From NCBI GenBank assembly GCA_030610915.1, contig JAUWQS010000153.1:1-5204 (forward strand): a stretch of 5,204 bases of DNA, given 5' to 3'. Of the stretch, positions 1 through 4,994 are shown one piece after another. Each line of letters starts with the position of its first letter. The stretch's first letter is position 1. The notes under the pieces are model-generated. The model did no database searches and was not told where the DNA came from. It saw only the letters and a program-made list of their open reading frames with translations. Both the position numbers and the translations under genes were made by a program. The stretch is from Pseudomonadota bacterium. Its GTDB lineage: Bacteria > Desulfobacterota > Syntrophia > Syntrophales > JADFWA01.

Positions 1-434
1 ACATCCTCGATGCTCATTTTCTCGATCTGTGACAGGAAGTGTATCTCAGTTGCGGTCAGGGCTTTTATAACAACGTTCGGGAATCTCTTCTTTATATTCC
101 TGAAAAGAGTTTCAAAGTATCTCAGGTCCGTTTCAGGATTGAGAGCTCCGACTATATGAAGCTCTGTGGCGCCCATTTTTACCGCTTCTTCGGCTTTTTT
201 GAGCACCTCTTGAATGCTCATAAGATATGCATCAGCGTCATCAGCGTCACGGTAGAAAGCGCAAAGGGGACATCTTGAGACGCATACGTTCGTATAATTT
301 ATATGCCGGTTGACAACGAACGTCACAATATTTCCATCTTTCCGGTTGATGGAATCCGCAGTTTCCCCAAGTTCATGAAAGTCTAATTCAAAAAGCCCCG
401 CAATCTTTTCTTCCGTCCAATTTTCCACTTTCAC
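1..434 (-). CDS. mqnE: MqnE-type aminofutalosine synthase (radical SAM, N-terminal part, cut by window edge)
   Basis: The first 144 codons of a CofH/MqnC/MqnE-family radical SAM enzyme; the rest lies beyond base 1. The cluster CxxxCxxC is seen as CVSRCPLC (Cys51, Cys55, Cys58), just after NRHINYTN, the family signature that holds the 4Fe-4S cluster cleaving S-adenosylmethionine. Further on, ELHIVGALNP (about 93-102) and IKALTATEI (about 122-130) resemble MqnE, which joins a radical-derived fragment to make aminofutalosine in menaquinone synthesis. The INYTN and CAFYR segments also occur in MqnC (dehypoxanthine futalosine cyclase), so the subfamily is probable rather than certain. The start is taken as GTG at 434, overlapping the TGA of the upstream prenyltransferase gene as GTGA, which suggests translational coupling; a second GTG two codons later is possible. 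Only a weak GGGG stretch precedes it. GAL replaces the usual GGL in the segment after the GATE-like motif. Confidence 0.78.
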   Translation of the reverse strand, partial: MKVENWTEEKIAGLFELDFHELGETADSINRKDGNIVTFVVNRHINYTNVCVSRCPLCAFYRDADDADAYLMSIQEVLKKAEEAVKMGATELHIVGALNPETDLRYFETLFRNIKKRFPNVVIKALTATEIHFLSQIEKMSIED

Positions 435-1297
435 ATCCAACCCCACACATGGATTTCCGGCAGCGCCACCAGAAAGAACATAGCGATGCCAATAAAGCCG
501 TTTATGGTGAAAAAGGACATATTGATCCGGGAAAAATCATGAGGTTTGATGATATAGTGTTCGCCGATCAGGAGCAGGGAGATGAAGACCATTCCGTAAA
601 AATAGACAGGCGTCAGGCGGGCAGCCACCCCAACGGAAAAAAAACAGATAAGAGTCAGTATATGAAAAAAGATGGAGATATAAAGCGCATTCTTTATGCC
701 GAATCTGGCCGGAATAGAGTGAATGCCCTCTTTCCTGTCAAATTCATAATCAAGACAGGCATAAAGGATGTCAAAACCCGCCACCCAGAAGGCAACTCCC
801 GCCAACAACCAGAGGGGGACACTTTCAAAGACTGGCTTTATCGCCAGCCAGCCGGCAATCGGGGCGATGCCATCCGCAATGCCCAGAAAGATGTGCGTAA
901 ACCAGGTAAAACGCTTGGCATAAGAGTAAGCCATGACAATTGCCAGGGCAACGGGTGAGAGACAGAATACGAGACGGTTCAGATTATAAGAGGAGAAGAC
1001 GAAGACCACCGCCCAGAAGACGATAAATCCACAGACCCAGCGCGGCGTAACCTGCCCGCTGGGCAGCGCCCTTTCTCTGGTGCGAGGATTTCTGGCATCT
1101 ATCTTCATGTCCACGAGGCGATTAAAGGCCATAGCCACACTTCTCGCGCTGACCATCGCTATTAAGATCCAGAAGAGCTTGTCCCAGGCAGGGATTCCCC
1201 TCTGGGCCAGAAATGCCCCCATAAAGGCGAAGGGAAGAGCAAAGACACTATGCTCAAATTTTATCATGTCAAGAGTGATTTTTATTCGTTTAAACAC
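431..1297 (-). CDS. ubiA: UbiA-family prenyltransferase (4-hydroxybenzoate polyprenyltransferase-like, MqnP role)
   Basis: Integral membrane aromatic prenyltransferase of 288 residues, a full length for the family. Both Asp-rich, magnesium-diphosphate-binding motifs are intact: NRLVDMKID (Asn59, Asp63, Asp67) followed by RNPRTRERALPSG, and the second motif DILYACLDYEFD (Asp176, Asp183, Asp187) followed by RKEGIHSIPARFG. Hydrophobic stretches throughout fit about nine membrane helices. Family members transfer a polyprenyl chain onto 4-hydroxybenzoate or a related aromatic acid. Next to an mqnE-type gene the likely substrate is the dihydroxynaphthoate precursor of menaquinone, as proposed for MqnP; this is inference from context. 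The GTG start at 1297 is preceded by GGAG (1311-1308) at 10-base spacing; Met11 is a less likely alternative. The gene follows ubiX after a spacer holding a repeat hairpin, and its last four bases overlap the next start. Confidence 0.93.
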   Translation of the reverse strand: MFKRIKITLDMIKFEHSVFALPFAFMGAFLAQRGIPAWDKLFWILIAMVSARSVAMAFNRLVDMKIDARNPRTRERALPSGQVTPRWVCGFIVFWAVVFVFSSYNLNRLVFCLSPVALAIVMAYSYAKRFTWFTHIFLGIADGIAPIAGWLAIKPVFESVPLWLLAGVAFWVAGFDILYACLDYEFDRKEGIHSIPARFGIKNALYISIFFHILTLICFFSVGVAARLTPVYFYGMVFISLLLIGEHYIIKPHDFSRINMSFFTINGFIGIAMFFLVALPEIHVWGWM

Positions 1298-1317
1298 CTG
1301 CAGTGTTCTCCAGGTTT

Positions 1318-1389
1318 AGGCTGAAGGCTGAAGGCTGAAGGCTATTAGGTTGTTTTTCCTACAGCCTACAGCCTAACAGCCTTCAGCCT
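1318..1389. repeat. Short-period repeat hairpin between ubiX and ubiA
   Basis: The left arm (1318-1343) is a run of a seven-base unit, GCTGAAG, repeated more than three times. The right arm (1363-1389) is a related inverted run of AGCCTAC/AGCCTTC units. The arms can pair almost end to end with one inserted base and few mismatches. The right arm overlaps the last codons of ubiX and supplies its TGA stop (1385-1383). No T-run follows the hairpin on the minus strand, so it does not look like a terminator. Within the operon message it could affect RNA stability or the relative expression of ubiA; that is inference. Confidence 0.85.
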
Positions 1390-1955
1390 AACGGCCATGG
1401 TTTGATGAGCTCGTGCTCTATGCCGAGGTGGTTCAAAACTCTGCCCACAACAAAGTCCACCATGTCCTGTATCTTTTCAGGCCTGTGATAAAAACCGGGC
1501 ATGGCCGGCAGTATTGTCGCCCCGGCCCTGGCAAGGCGAAGCATATTTTCAAGGTGGATGGTATTGAGAGGCGTTTCTCTTGGCACCAGGATCAAAGGCC
1601 TTTTTTCTTTTAACATCACATCCGCCGCGCGATGGATGACATTGCGCGCCAGACCCTGCGCAACAGCGGCCAGGGTGCCCATCGAACAGGGCATAATAAT
1701 CATCGCTTTGGCCATGGCGCTTCCGCTGGCCACCGGCGCCCGCCAGTCATCCTCCGCATAGAGAGCTATCTCAGGCGGAAGCATCTCCGATATAGACCCG
1801 CCAATCTCCCACTCCCATACCTTCTCTCCTACTTTGCTGACAAGGCACTGGACGGAAAGTCCTTTTTTATACAAATGCTCAATCAACGTCTTGGCATAAA
1901 TGGCGCCGCTGGCGCCTGTAACGGCAAGGACACAATCTATTTTAGGAGTGTTCAC
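1383..1955 (-). CDS. ubiX: UbiX-family flavin prenyltransferase (MqnM role)
   Basis: Makes prenylated FMN from reduced FMN and dimethylallyl (mono)phosphate; the product is the cofactor of UbiD-type decarboxylases. Numbered from the GTG at 1955 it has 190 residues, the normal length. Seen in order: the flavin-site loop TGASGAIYA (13-21), MPCSMGTLAAVA (88-99), RAADVMLKEKRPL (109-121), VPRETPLN (124-131) and a C-terminal FYHRP segment, all characteristic of the family, with the conserved Lys, Arg and Glu of the active site. The frame stays open upstream to a TTG at 2000, but that would add 15 residues encoded entirely by a dispersed repeat. GTG at 1955 gives the standard N-terminus, and no other in-frame start exists before the GASG loop. 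It has no clear Shine-Dalgarno. It is the first recognised gene of the menaquinone operon; a partner UbiD is not in this window. Confidence 0.92.
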   Translation of the reverse strand: MNTPKIDCVLAVTGASGAIYAKTLIEHLYKKGLSVQCLVSKVGEKVWEWEIGGSISEMLPPEIALYAEDDWRAPVASGSAMAKAMIIMPCSMGTLAAVAQGLARNVIHRAADVMLKEKRPLILVPRETPLNTIHLENMLRLARAGATILPAMPGFYHRPEKIQDMVDFVVGRVLNHLGIEHELIKPWPLG

Positions 1956-2018
1956 CGCGGAGCTCGCAGAGAGCGCAGAGAAATTAGCCTTGTAAGCCAA
2001 GAACTAAAGTCGCTTTGC
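1950..2018 (-). repeat. Dispersed repeat, copy A, covering the ubiX start
   Basis: Read on the minus strand this segment matches 4995-5054 on the plus strand. Shared blocks are CGACTTTAG, TCTTGGCTTACAA, TTTCTCTGCGCTCTCTGCG and GGTGAAC. Copy A differs by a few substitutions and by nine extra bases (AGCTCCGCG) before the final GGTGAAC. The GTG of that terminal block is the probable ubiX start codon. No open reading frame of note is carried by the repeat, and its mode of spread is unknown. Confidence 0.85.
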
Positions 2019-2056
2019 TCCAATTTTAAATTTTTTCTTTCAGAAGATGAAATCAT
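1952..2056 (-). CDS. Possible 34-codon upstream ORF overlapping the ubiX start
   Basis: A short ORF begins at ATG 2056 and ends in a TGA (1954-1952) that overlaps the ubiX GTG start as GTGA. An AAAAGGG sequence lies about seven bases before the ATG, a better ribosome site than ubiX itself has. The peptide starts MISSSERKNLKLEQ; its second half is encoded by the dispersed repeat and ends LRSLRAPR. It resembles no family I know. Its possible role is to bring ribosomes to the ubiX start by termination and re-initiation, as at the ubiA-mqnE junction. Chance is a serious alternative for an ORF this short. Confidence 0.22.
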   Translation of the reverse strand: MISSSERKNLKLEQSDFSSWLTRLISLRSLRAPR

Positions 2057-2082
2057 ATCATTTCCCTTTTAAGGAGGTTCAA
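2052..2082 (-). promoter_or_regulatory. Possible promoter of the menaquinone operon
   Basis: On the minus strand TTGAAC (2082-2077) and TATGAT (2057-2052) resemble -35 and -10 boxes, but the 19-base spacing is long. A TGATAT at 16-base spacing is a poorer alternative. The position upstream of ubiX is right for an operon promoter. The match is weak. Confidence 0.22.
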
Positions 2083-2089
2083 AGGTATC

Positions 2090-2350
2090 AGCTCAATAAA
2101 TAGGGGATTACATTTTTAAAGTGTTGGTCTTGATCCACGGTAAGCGTTTACTGAATATTGAAATTAGAAAATAGAAATTGGAAACTCGGCCTTCATGCTT
2201 TTGTACGACTCGACTGAGCTCACGCCGAAGCCTGTCAACTCGTAAATTCGTTTCATCTCTCCCAAATTTCTAATTTCTAATTTCAAGCCGTGAATGGCTA
2301 AGATTCACAATCACTTTTACATACCGGAGTTTGCCCCTATTTGTTGAGCT
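2090..2350. repeat. 261-base nested inverted-repeat unit (MITE-like layout)
   Basis: The ends, 2090-2106 and 2334-2350, are 17-base inverted repeats matching at 16 of 17 positions (AGCTCAATAAATAGGGG against AGCTCAACAAATAGGGG). A second inverted pair lies inside: 2160-2181 and 2263-2285, built of GAAATTAGAAA-type units. Weaker similarity links the sequence between the two pairs of arms. The centre (about 2183-2262) is unpaired and includes GACTCGACTGAGCTCACGCCGAAGCC. There is no coding capacity and no obvious flanking target-site duplication, so a mobile origin is unproven. Confidence 0.65.
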
Positions 2351-2361
2351 ATTACTAATTA

Positions 2362-2515
2362 ACCGTTTACCCGTTCTCACGCAAAGACGCAAGGTACGCA
2401 AAGAACAACAAAAGAATACTTTCGCTCCTTTGCGTGAAAGTATTCTTTTTGAAGATGCATTATTTTTCTGTATTTGCATCGACTTTGACGTTGTCGTGGA
2501 TAGACTGTAAACGGT
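2362..2515. repeat. Nine-base inverted pair enclosing a repeat block
   Basis: ACCGTTTAC at 2362-2370 is exactly inverted as GTAAACGGT at 2507-2515. Between them lie a run of ACGCAAAG-type units (2378-2403) and the hairpin at 2410-2449. The remainder (2450-2506) shows nothing recognisable. Nine bases over this distance could be chance. Confidence 0.4.
2410..2449. repeat. Perfect 14-bp hairpin, possible weak terminator
   Basis: AAAAGAATACTTTC (2410-2423) pairs perfectly with 2436-2449 around a 12-base loop that itself carries the CTTTGCGT unit. The right arm ends in a T-run (2446-2450), so it could end plus-strand transcription, but the stem is A/T rich and no gene immediately precedes it. It adjoins the repeat run 2378-2403 and is better read as part of that repeat family. 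Confidence 0.55.
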
Positions 2516-2546
2516 CATAATCGGGGTTTTTTATCATGGGTTTTTC

Positions 2547-2626
2547 ACCACAAAGAGCACGAAGAACACAAAGAAATTATAAAAGCATTACTTCTAATCT
2601 TCGTGCCTCTTCGTGTCCTTCGTGGT
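2547..2626. repeat. Inverted repeat of CACGAAG-type units
   Basis: The left arm 2547-2573 (ACCACAAAGAGCACGAAG and on) and the right arm 2599-2626 (inverted, ACCACGAAGGACACGAAG and on) can pair over about 27 bases with scattered mismatches and a 25-base loop. From memory, similar short-period repeats recur between genes in many environmental bacterial genomes. Frames open across it are by-products of the repeat. The next stretch, 2627-2703, contains only a five-base stem (2648-2652 with 2665-2669) that I can point to. Confidence 0.8.
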
Positions 2627-2703
2627 TTAATCTTTCCTGATAATTCTGACTGTTTGAAAAAGCGCAGTCTGTGGCCGTGCAAAGTATGGACGTCACTGGA
2701 AAC

Positions 2704-2730
2704 TTGACATCGGAGTCGATATATTATAGT
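2704..2730 (+). promoter_or_regulatory. Sigma70-type promoter of the tRNA (and perhaps of cimA)
   Basis: A consensus -35 box TTGACA (2704-2709) and a -10 box TATAGT (2725-2730, five of six bases) are 15 bases apart, slightly short. Transcription would begin near 2737, about 23 bases before the mature tRNA. No terminator is visible until 2958-2998, so this promoter may also serve the leader and cimA. Confidence 0.72.
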
Positions 2731-2759
2731 TAATTGCAAAGGAGCAAAGGAAAATTTGT

Positions 2760-2836
2760 GGCGGTGTAGCTCAGATGGTAAGAGCATACGGCTCATATCC
2801 GTAGTGTCCGGGGTTCAATTCCCTGCACCGCCACCA
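2760..2836 (+). tRNA. tRNA-Met(CAT), elongator type
   Basis: A complete 77-base cloverleaf including encoded CCA (2834-2836). The acceptor stem GGCGGTG (2760-2766) pairs with CACCGCC (2826-2832); the D stem is GCTC/GAGC (2769-2772, 2782-2785); the anticodon stem TACGG/CCGTA encloses loop CTCATAT with anticodon CAT at 2794-2796; the T arm is CGGGG-TTCAATT-CCCTG with one G-U pair. The fully paired first acceptor base pair excludes initiator tRNA. CAT could also be the lysidine-modified tRNA-Ile2, but the GGCGGTGTAGCTCAG start and ACGG-TCAT-CCGT region match elongator methionine tRNAs such as that of Bacillus subtilis, recalled from memory. The gene sits 24 bases upstream of the isoleucine-rich leader ORF with no terminator between. 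Confidence 0.95.
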
Positions 2837-2860
2837 TAGCAAGCAAAAAACCATATAATC

Positions 2861-2929
2861 ATGAATACCAATATCATTTCCATTATCATACGAGGTATAA
2901 TCAGATTCAATAACCCGGGAACCTGGTAA
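2861..2929 (+). CDS. Isoleucine-rich leader peptide of the cimA attenuator
   Basis: A 22-codon ORF, ATG 2861 to TAA 2927-2929. It begins MNTNIISIIIRGIIRF: seven of 22 residues are isoleucine, concentrated at codons 5-14, and all three isoleucine codons are used (ATC, ATT, ATA). It ends shortly before a strong terminator (2958-2998) that precedes citramalate synthase, the layout of leader peptides in isoleucine-valine operons. The inferred role is to sense charged tRNA-Ile: stalling on these codons would favour an antiterminator. Weak points are the lack of an evident Shine-Dalgarno before the ATG and the A/T richness of the stretch, which raises isoleucine codon frequency by chance. A perfect TATAAT (2854-2859) just before the ATG has no convincing -35 and would start transcription inside the ORF, so transcription from the tRNA promoter is assumed. 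Confidence 0.65.
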   Translation: MNTNIISIIIRGIIRFNNPGTW

Positions 2930-2998
2930 TGGCATAATGCTTTAATTATATGAGAGCAAAAAAATCCGTTGCCGGATTCACCGGCAACGGATTTTTTT
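2880..2998 (+). promoter_or_regulatory. Attenuator region with mutually competing hairpins
   Basis: Segment 1 (2880-2888, in the isoleucine codons) can pair with segment 2 (2924-2932, at the leader stop): nine pairs including one G-U. Part of segment 2 (CCGGGAAC, 2915-2922) can instead pair with the left arm of the terminator (GTTGCCGG, 2968-2975) with one mismatch; 2931-2934 can also pair with 2970-2973. A ribosome stalled at 2882-2890 would cover segment 1 and leave the antiterminator free. One reaching the stop would cover segment 2 and let the terminator form. The pairings are read by eye; no energies were computed. The 1:2 and antiterminator segments are adjacent and overlap only through minor extra pairs. 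Confidence 0.55.
2958..2998 (+). terminator. Strong intrinsic terminator upstream of cimA
   Basis: TCCGTTGCCGG (2965-2975) pairs perfectly with CCGGCAACGGA (2981-2991) around the loop ATTCA. The flanking seven A (2958-2964) and seven T (2992-2998) extend the stem and provide the T-run. It is symmetrical, so it could work in both directions. It ends the tRNA transcript and, with the leader ORF before it, probably acts as the conditional terminator of cimA, whose start is 37 bases further on. Confidence 0.93.
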
Positions 2999-3035
2999 GA
3001 CTTAGAGTCTGTCATGAAATGAGGAGCTGATAATT

Positions 3036-4607
3036 ATGAAAAGTTGGGATGTACTGATCTATGACACAACTTTAAGGGACGGGACACAGGGAGAACAGAT
3101 CAATTTTTCAGCGGAGGAAAAGTTGAGAATTTCTCAAAGATTGGATGACATGGGTTTCCACTATATTGAAGGCGGATGGCCGGGATCAAATCCGAAAGAT
3201 ATGCGCTTTTTTGAAATGGCGAAAGATATAAAATTTAAAAGCGCCCGTCTCACAGCATTCGGAAGCACAAGAAGACCCGGCATATCACCTGAGAACTGCC
3301 CAAACCTGAGAGCTTTACTTCAGGCGGAAACTCCGGCTGTGGCAATCTTCGGAAAAAGCTGGGATATCCACGCCACTGAAATTCTGGGAGTATCTTTAGA
3401 GGAAAACCTTTCAATGATCCGAGAGTCCGTTGAGTACTTAAAATCAAAAGGGAAAGAGGTTATCTATGACGCGGAACACTTCTTTGACGGGCATAAAAAT
3501 AATCGCCTGTATGCCCTTAAAACCATACAAACCGCCCTTTCCTCCGGCGCCGATATGATTGTCTTATGCGATACCAACGGTGGTACCCTAACCACCGAAT
3601 TAAATGAAATAATTACCGAAGTAGCCCTGCTCATCCCACCACACCTTCTCGGTATCCACGCTCACAATGATTGTGGACTTGGAGTGGCCAACTCTTTGTC
3701 CGCCGTCGATGGAGGCGTAAAAATGGTTCAGGGAACGATAAACGGGTACGGAGAGAGATGTGGGAATGCCGATTTAATTACCACGATCGGTAATCTACAG
3801 TTGAAAATGGGGAAAAGGTGCCTGCCGGAAACATCCCTTGTACAGCTTACCAATCTCTCACGCTATATAAGCGATATCGCAAATGTGCCTCCCGTCAATT
3901 CAAGACCTTTCGTCGGCAGGAGCGCCTTTGCACATAAAGGCGGTGTTCATGTGAGCGCCATTTCAAAAAACCCTGCCGCCTACGAACATATTGAACCCGA
4001 ACTGGTCGGAAATCACCGGAGAGTGCTGATTTCAGATCTCGCCGGCAAGAGTAATATAGAATACAAAGCAAGGGAACTGAGTATCTCTCTCGGTAAAGAT
4101 AATTCTATCAGTAGAAAAATCGTCCAGGAGATAAAAAATATGGAGGATCGGGGATACCAGTTTGATGCCGCTGAAGGATCACTTGCTCTGTTGATAAAAA
4201 AAGCGACAGGCGAATTCAGGGAACCGTTTATTCTTGAGTCTTTTCGCGTCATCGACGAAAAAACGAGAGAAGATTCATCCTGTTCTCAAGCCATGATTAA
4301 GATATCGGTGGGCGATGAAGAGGAGATAACCGCCGCGGAGGGAAATGGCCCCGTCAATGCTCTGGACAATGCCTTGAGAAAAGCGTTAAGTAAATTCTAC
4401 CCTGAAATCCACGAGATGCATCTCGTGGATTTTAAAGTGAGAATCATAGAAGAGAGTGAGGGAACATCGGCAAAAGTAAGAGTTCTGGTAGAATCAAGGG
4501 ATAAAAACGAAAGCTGGAACACAATCGGTGTATCCGAAAACATCATCGAGGCAAGCTGGCATGCCCTGGTAGACAGTGTCCAATATAAGCTCAGTAAAAG
4601 GTTTTGA
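3036..4607 (+). CDS. cimA: (R)-citramalate synthase
   Basis: Condenses acetyl-CoA with pyruvate to (R)-citramalate, giving 2-oxobutyrate for isoleucine without threonine deaminase. The 523 residues fit the long CimA subfamily of the LeuA/homocitrate synthase family. The TIM-barrel domain starts at once with YDTTLRDGTQGEQ (9-21; catalytic Arg14, metal-binding Asp15) and continues with the metal-binding HAHNDCGLG (His208, His210) and GYGERCGN (237-244). The linker carries NSRPFVGRSAFAHKGGVHVSAI, and roughly residues 390-523 form the LeuA-type dimerisation and allosteric domain, expected to bind isoleucine. The motif order and GGWPGSNPKD near residue 47 favour CimA over 2-isopropylmalate synthase. 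ATG 3036 has GAGGAG at 3021-3026, nine bases upstream. The gene stands alone here behind the isoleucine-rich attenuator, which supports the assignment. No clear terminator follows the stop. Confidence 0.95.
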   Translation: MKSWDVLIYDTTLRDGTQGEQINFSAEEKLRISQRLDDMGFHYIEGGWPGSNPKDMRFFEMAKDIKFKSARLTAFGSTRRPGISPENCPNLRALLQAETPAVAIFGKSWDIHATEILGVSLEENLSMIRESVEYLKSKGKEVIYDAEHFFDGHKNNRLYALKTIQTALSSGADMIVLCDTNGGTLTTELNEIITEVALLIPPHLLGIHAHNDCGLGVANSLSAVDGGVKMVQGTINGYGERCGNADLITTIGNLQLKMGKRCLPETSLVQLTNLSRYISDIANVPPVNSRPFVGRSAFAHKGGVHVSAISKNPAAYEHIEPELVGNHRRVLISDLAGKSNIEYKARELSISLGKDNSISRKIVQEIKNMEDRGYQFDAAEGSLALLIKKATGEFREPFILESFRVIDEKTREDSSCSQAMIKISVGDEEEITAAEGNGPVNALDNALRKALSKFYPEIHEMHLVDFKVRIIEESEGTSAKVRVLVESRDKNESWNTIGVSENIIEASWHALVDSVQYKLSKRF

Positions 4608-4616
4608 GTTTTGGGT

Positions 4617-4638
4617 TCCTCCAGCTTGCCCGGGTTAG
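4617..4638 (+). repeat. Direct repeat, copy 1 (TCCGGGTTAG-type)
   Basis: TCCTCCAGCTTGCCCGGGTTAG here matches 4944-4965 at 19 of 22 positions, all differences being transitions. Copy 1 lies directly after the cimA stop. Confidence 0.7.
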
Positions 4639-4641
4639 TCC

Positions 4642-4704
4642 CTTAGTCGTGAAATTCGTGTAAAAATGGCAAAAGAATTCGATACGTCCACGAATTACAC
4701 TAAG
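4642..4704. repeat. Inverted repeat downstream of cimA
   Basis: CTTAGTCGTGAAATTCGTG (4642-4660) can pair with the inverted CACGAATTACACTAAG (4689-4704) with a small gap. No T-run follows, so it is not a standard terminator, though it could protect the cimA message end. The left arm shares GTGAAATTCGTG with the tandem run at 4901-4928. Confidence 0.6.
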
Positions 4705-4745
4705 TTAGGAACTTCCCTGAAAATAAACTACCAAATCTCAAATAT

Positions 4746-4804
4746 GGGTTCAGAGGTTCAGGGTTCAGAGGTTCAGAGGTTAAAACCCTTGAACCTTTGA
4801 ACCC
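4746..4804. repeat. Tandem repeat forming a long hairpin
   Basis: A 15-base unit GGGTTCAGAGGTTCA is duplicated exactly (4746-4760, 4761-4775). The second copy and following bases (4761-4780) pair with 4785-4804 at 17 of 20 positions around a four-base loop. An outer inverted pair, about 4728-4740 and 4833-4849 (CTACC-AAAT-CTCA type), encloses it. There is no T-run. The unit GAGGTTCAAAGGT at 2074-2086 is related. Confidence 0.75.
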
Positions 4805-4900
4805 TATATTACCAGATTATTACAGGGTGTTATGAGATTATTTGGGTAGAATATTATAAGGAAACTCCCTTACACGAAATATAAAGATACGTTTTGTTTG

Positions 4901-4928
4901 TGAAATTCGTGAAATTCGTGAAATTCGT
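4901..4928 (+). repeat. Three tandem copies of a nine-base unit
   Basis: TGAAATTCG is repeated three times without error, followed by TG. The same unit occurs once at 4650-4658. The flanking sequence 4850-4900 shows nothing recognisable beyond CACGAAAT at 4873. Confidence 0.85.
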
Positions 4929-4943
4929 GGATAGGTTTTTAGC

Positions 4944-4965
4944 TCTTCCGGCTTGTCCGGGTTAG
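4944..4965 (+). repeat. Direct repeat, copy 2 (TCCGGGTTAG-type)
   Basis: Second copy of the sequence at 4617-4638, with three transition differences. The two copies flank the hairpin cluster between them. Confidence 0.7.
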
Positions 4966-4994
4966 GATCACAGAAGCGGTCATCAAAGCAGCAA

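Noticed and set aside
449..958. Long plus-strand open frame opposite ubiA
   Set aside because: It is antisense to a complete UbiA with both catalytic motifs; its polar, repeat-free translation resembles no family and no start signal was seen.
1632..2072. Plus-strand 146-codon frame opposite ubiX
   Set aside because: Shadow of ubiX and of the dispersed repeat; no recognisable domain.
2071..2078. AAGGAGGT on the plus strand as a ribosome binding site
   Set aside because: No start codon follows at suitable distance; it is better explained as part of a GAGGTTCAAAGGT repeat unit.
2270..2796. Minus-strand frames of about 80 codons in the 2270-2518 and 2545-2796 spacer regions
   Set aside because: They run through inverted repeats and the tRNA promoter and 5' part; their composition is explained by the repeats.
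2760..2836. Reading the CAT tRNA as tRNA-Ile2, which would match the isoleucine leader with its ATA codons
   Set aside because: Attractive, but the acceptor, D-arm and anticodon-stem sequence resembles elongator tRNA-Met; kept only as an alternative.
2815..3015. Minus-strand 66-codon frame
   Set aside because: It overlaps the tRNA 3' end and the terminator on the opposite strand; no ribosome site or family match.
2837..3035. T-box riboswitch ahead of cimA
   Set aside because: No T-box consensus (AGGGTGG-N-ACCGCG type) is present before the terminator; the leader ORF explains the layout better.
4901..4928. CRISPR-like array
   Set aside because: The nine-base units are contiguous with no spacers.
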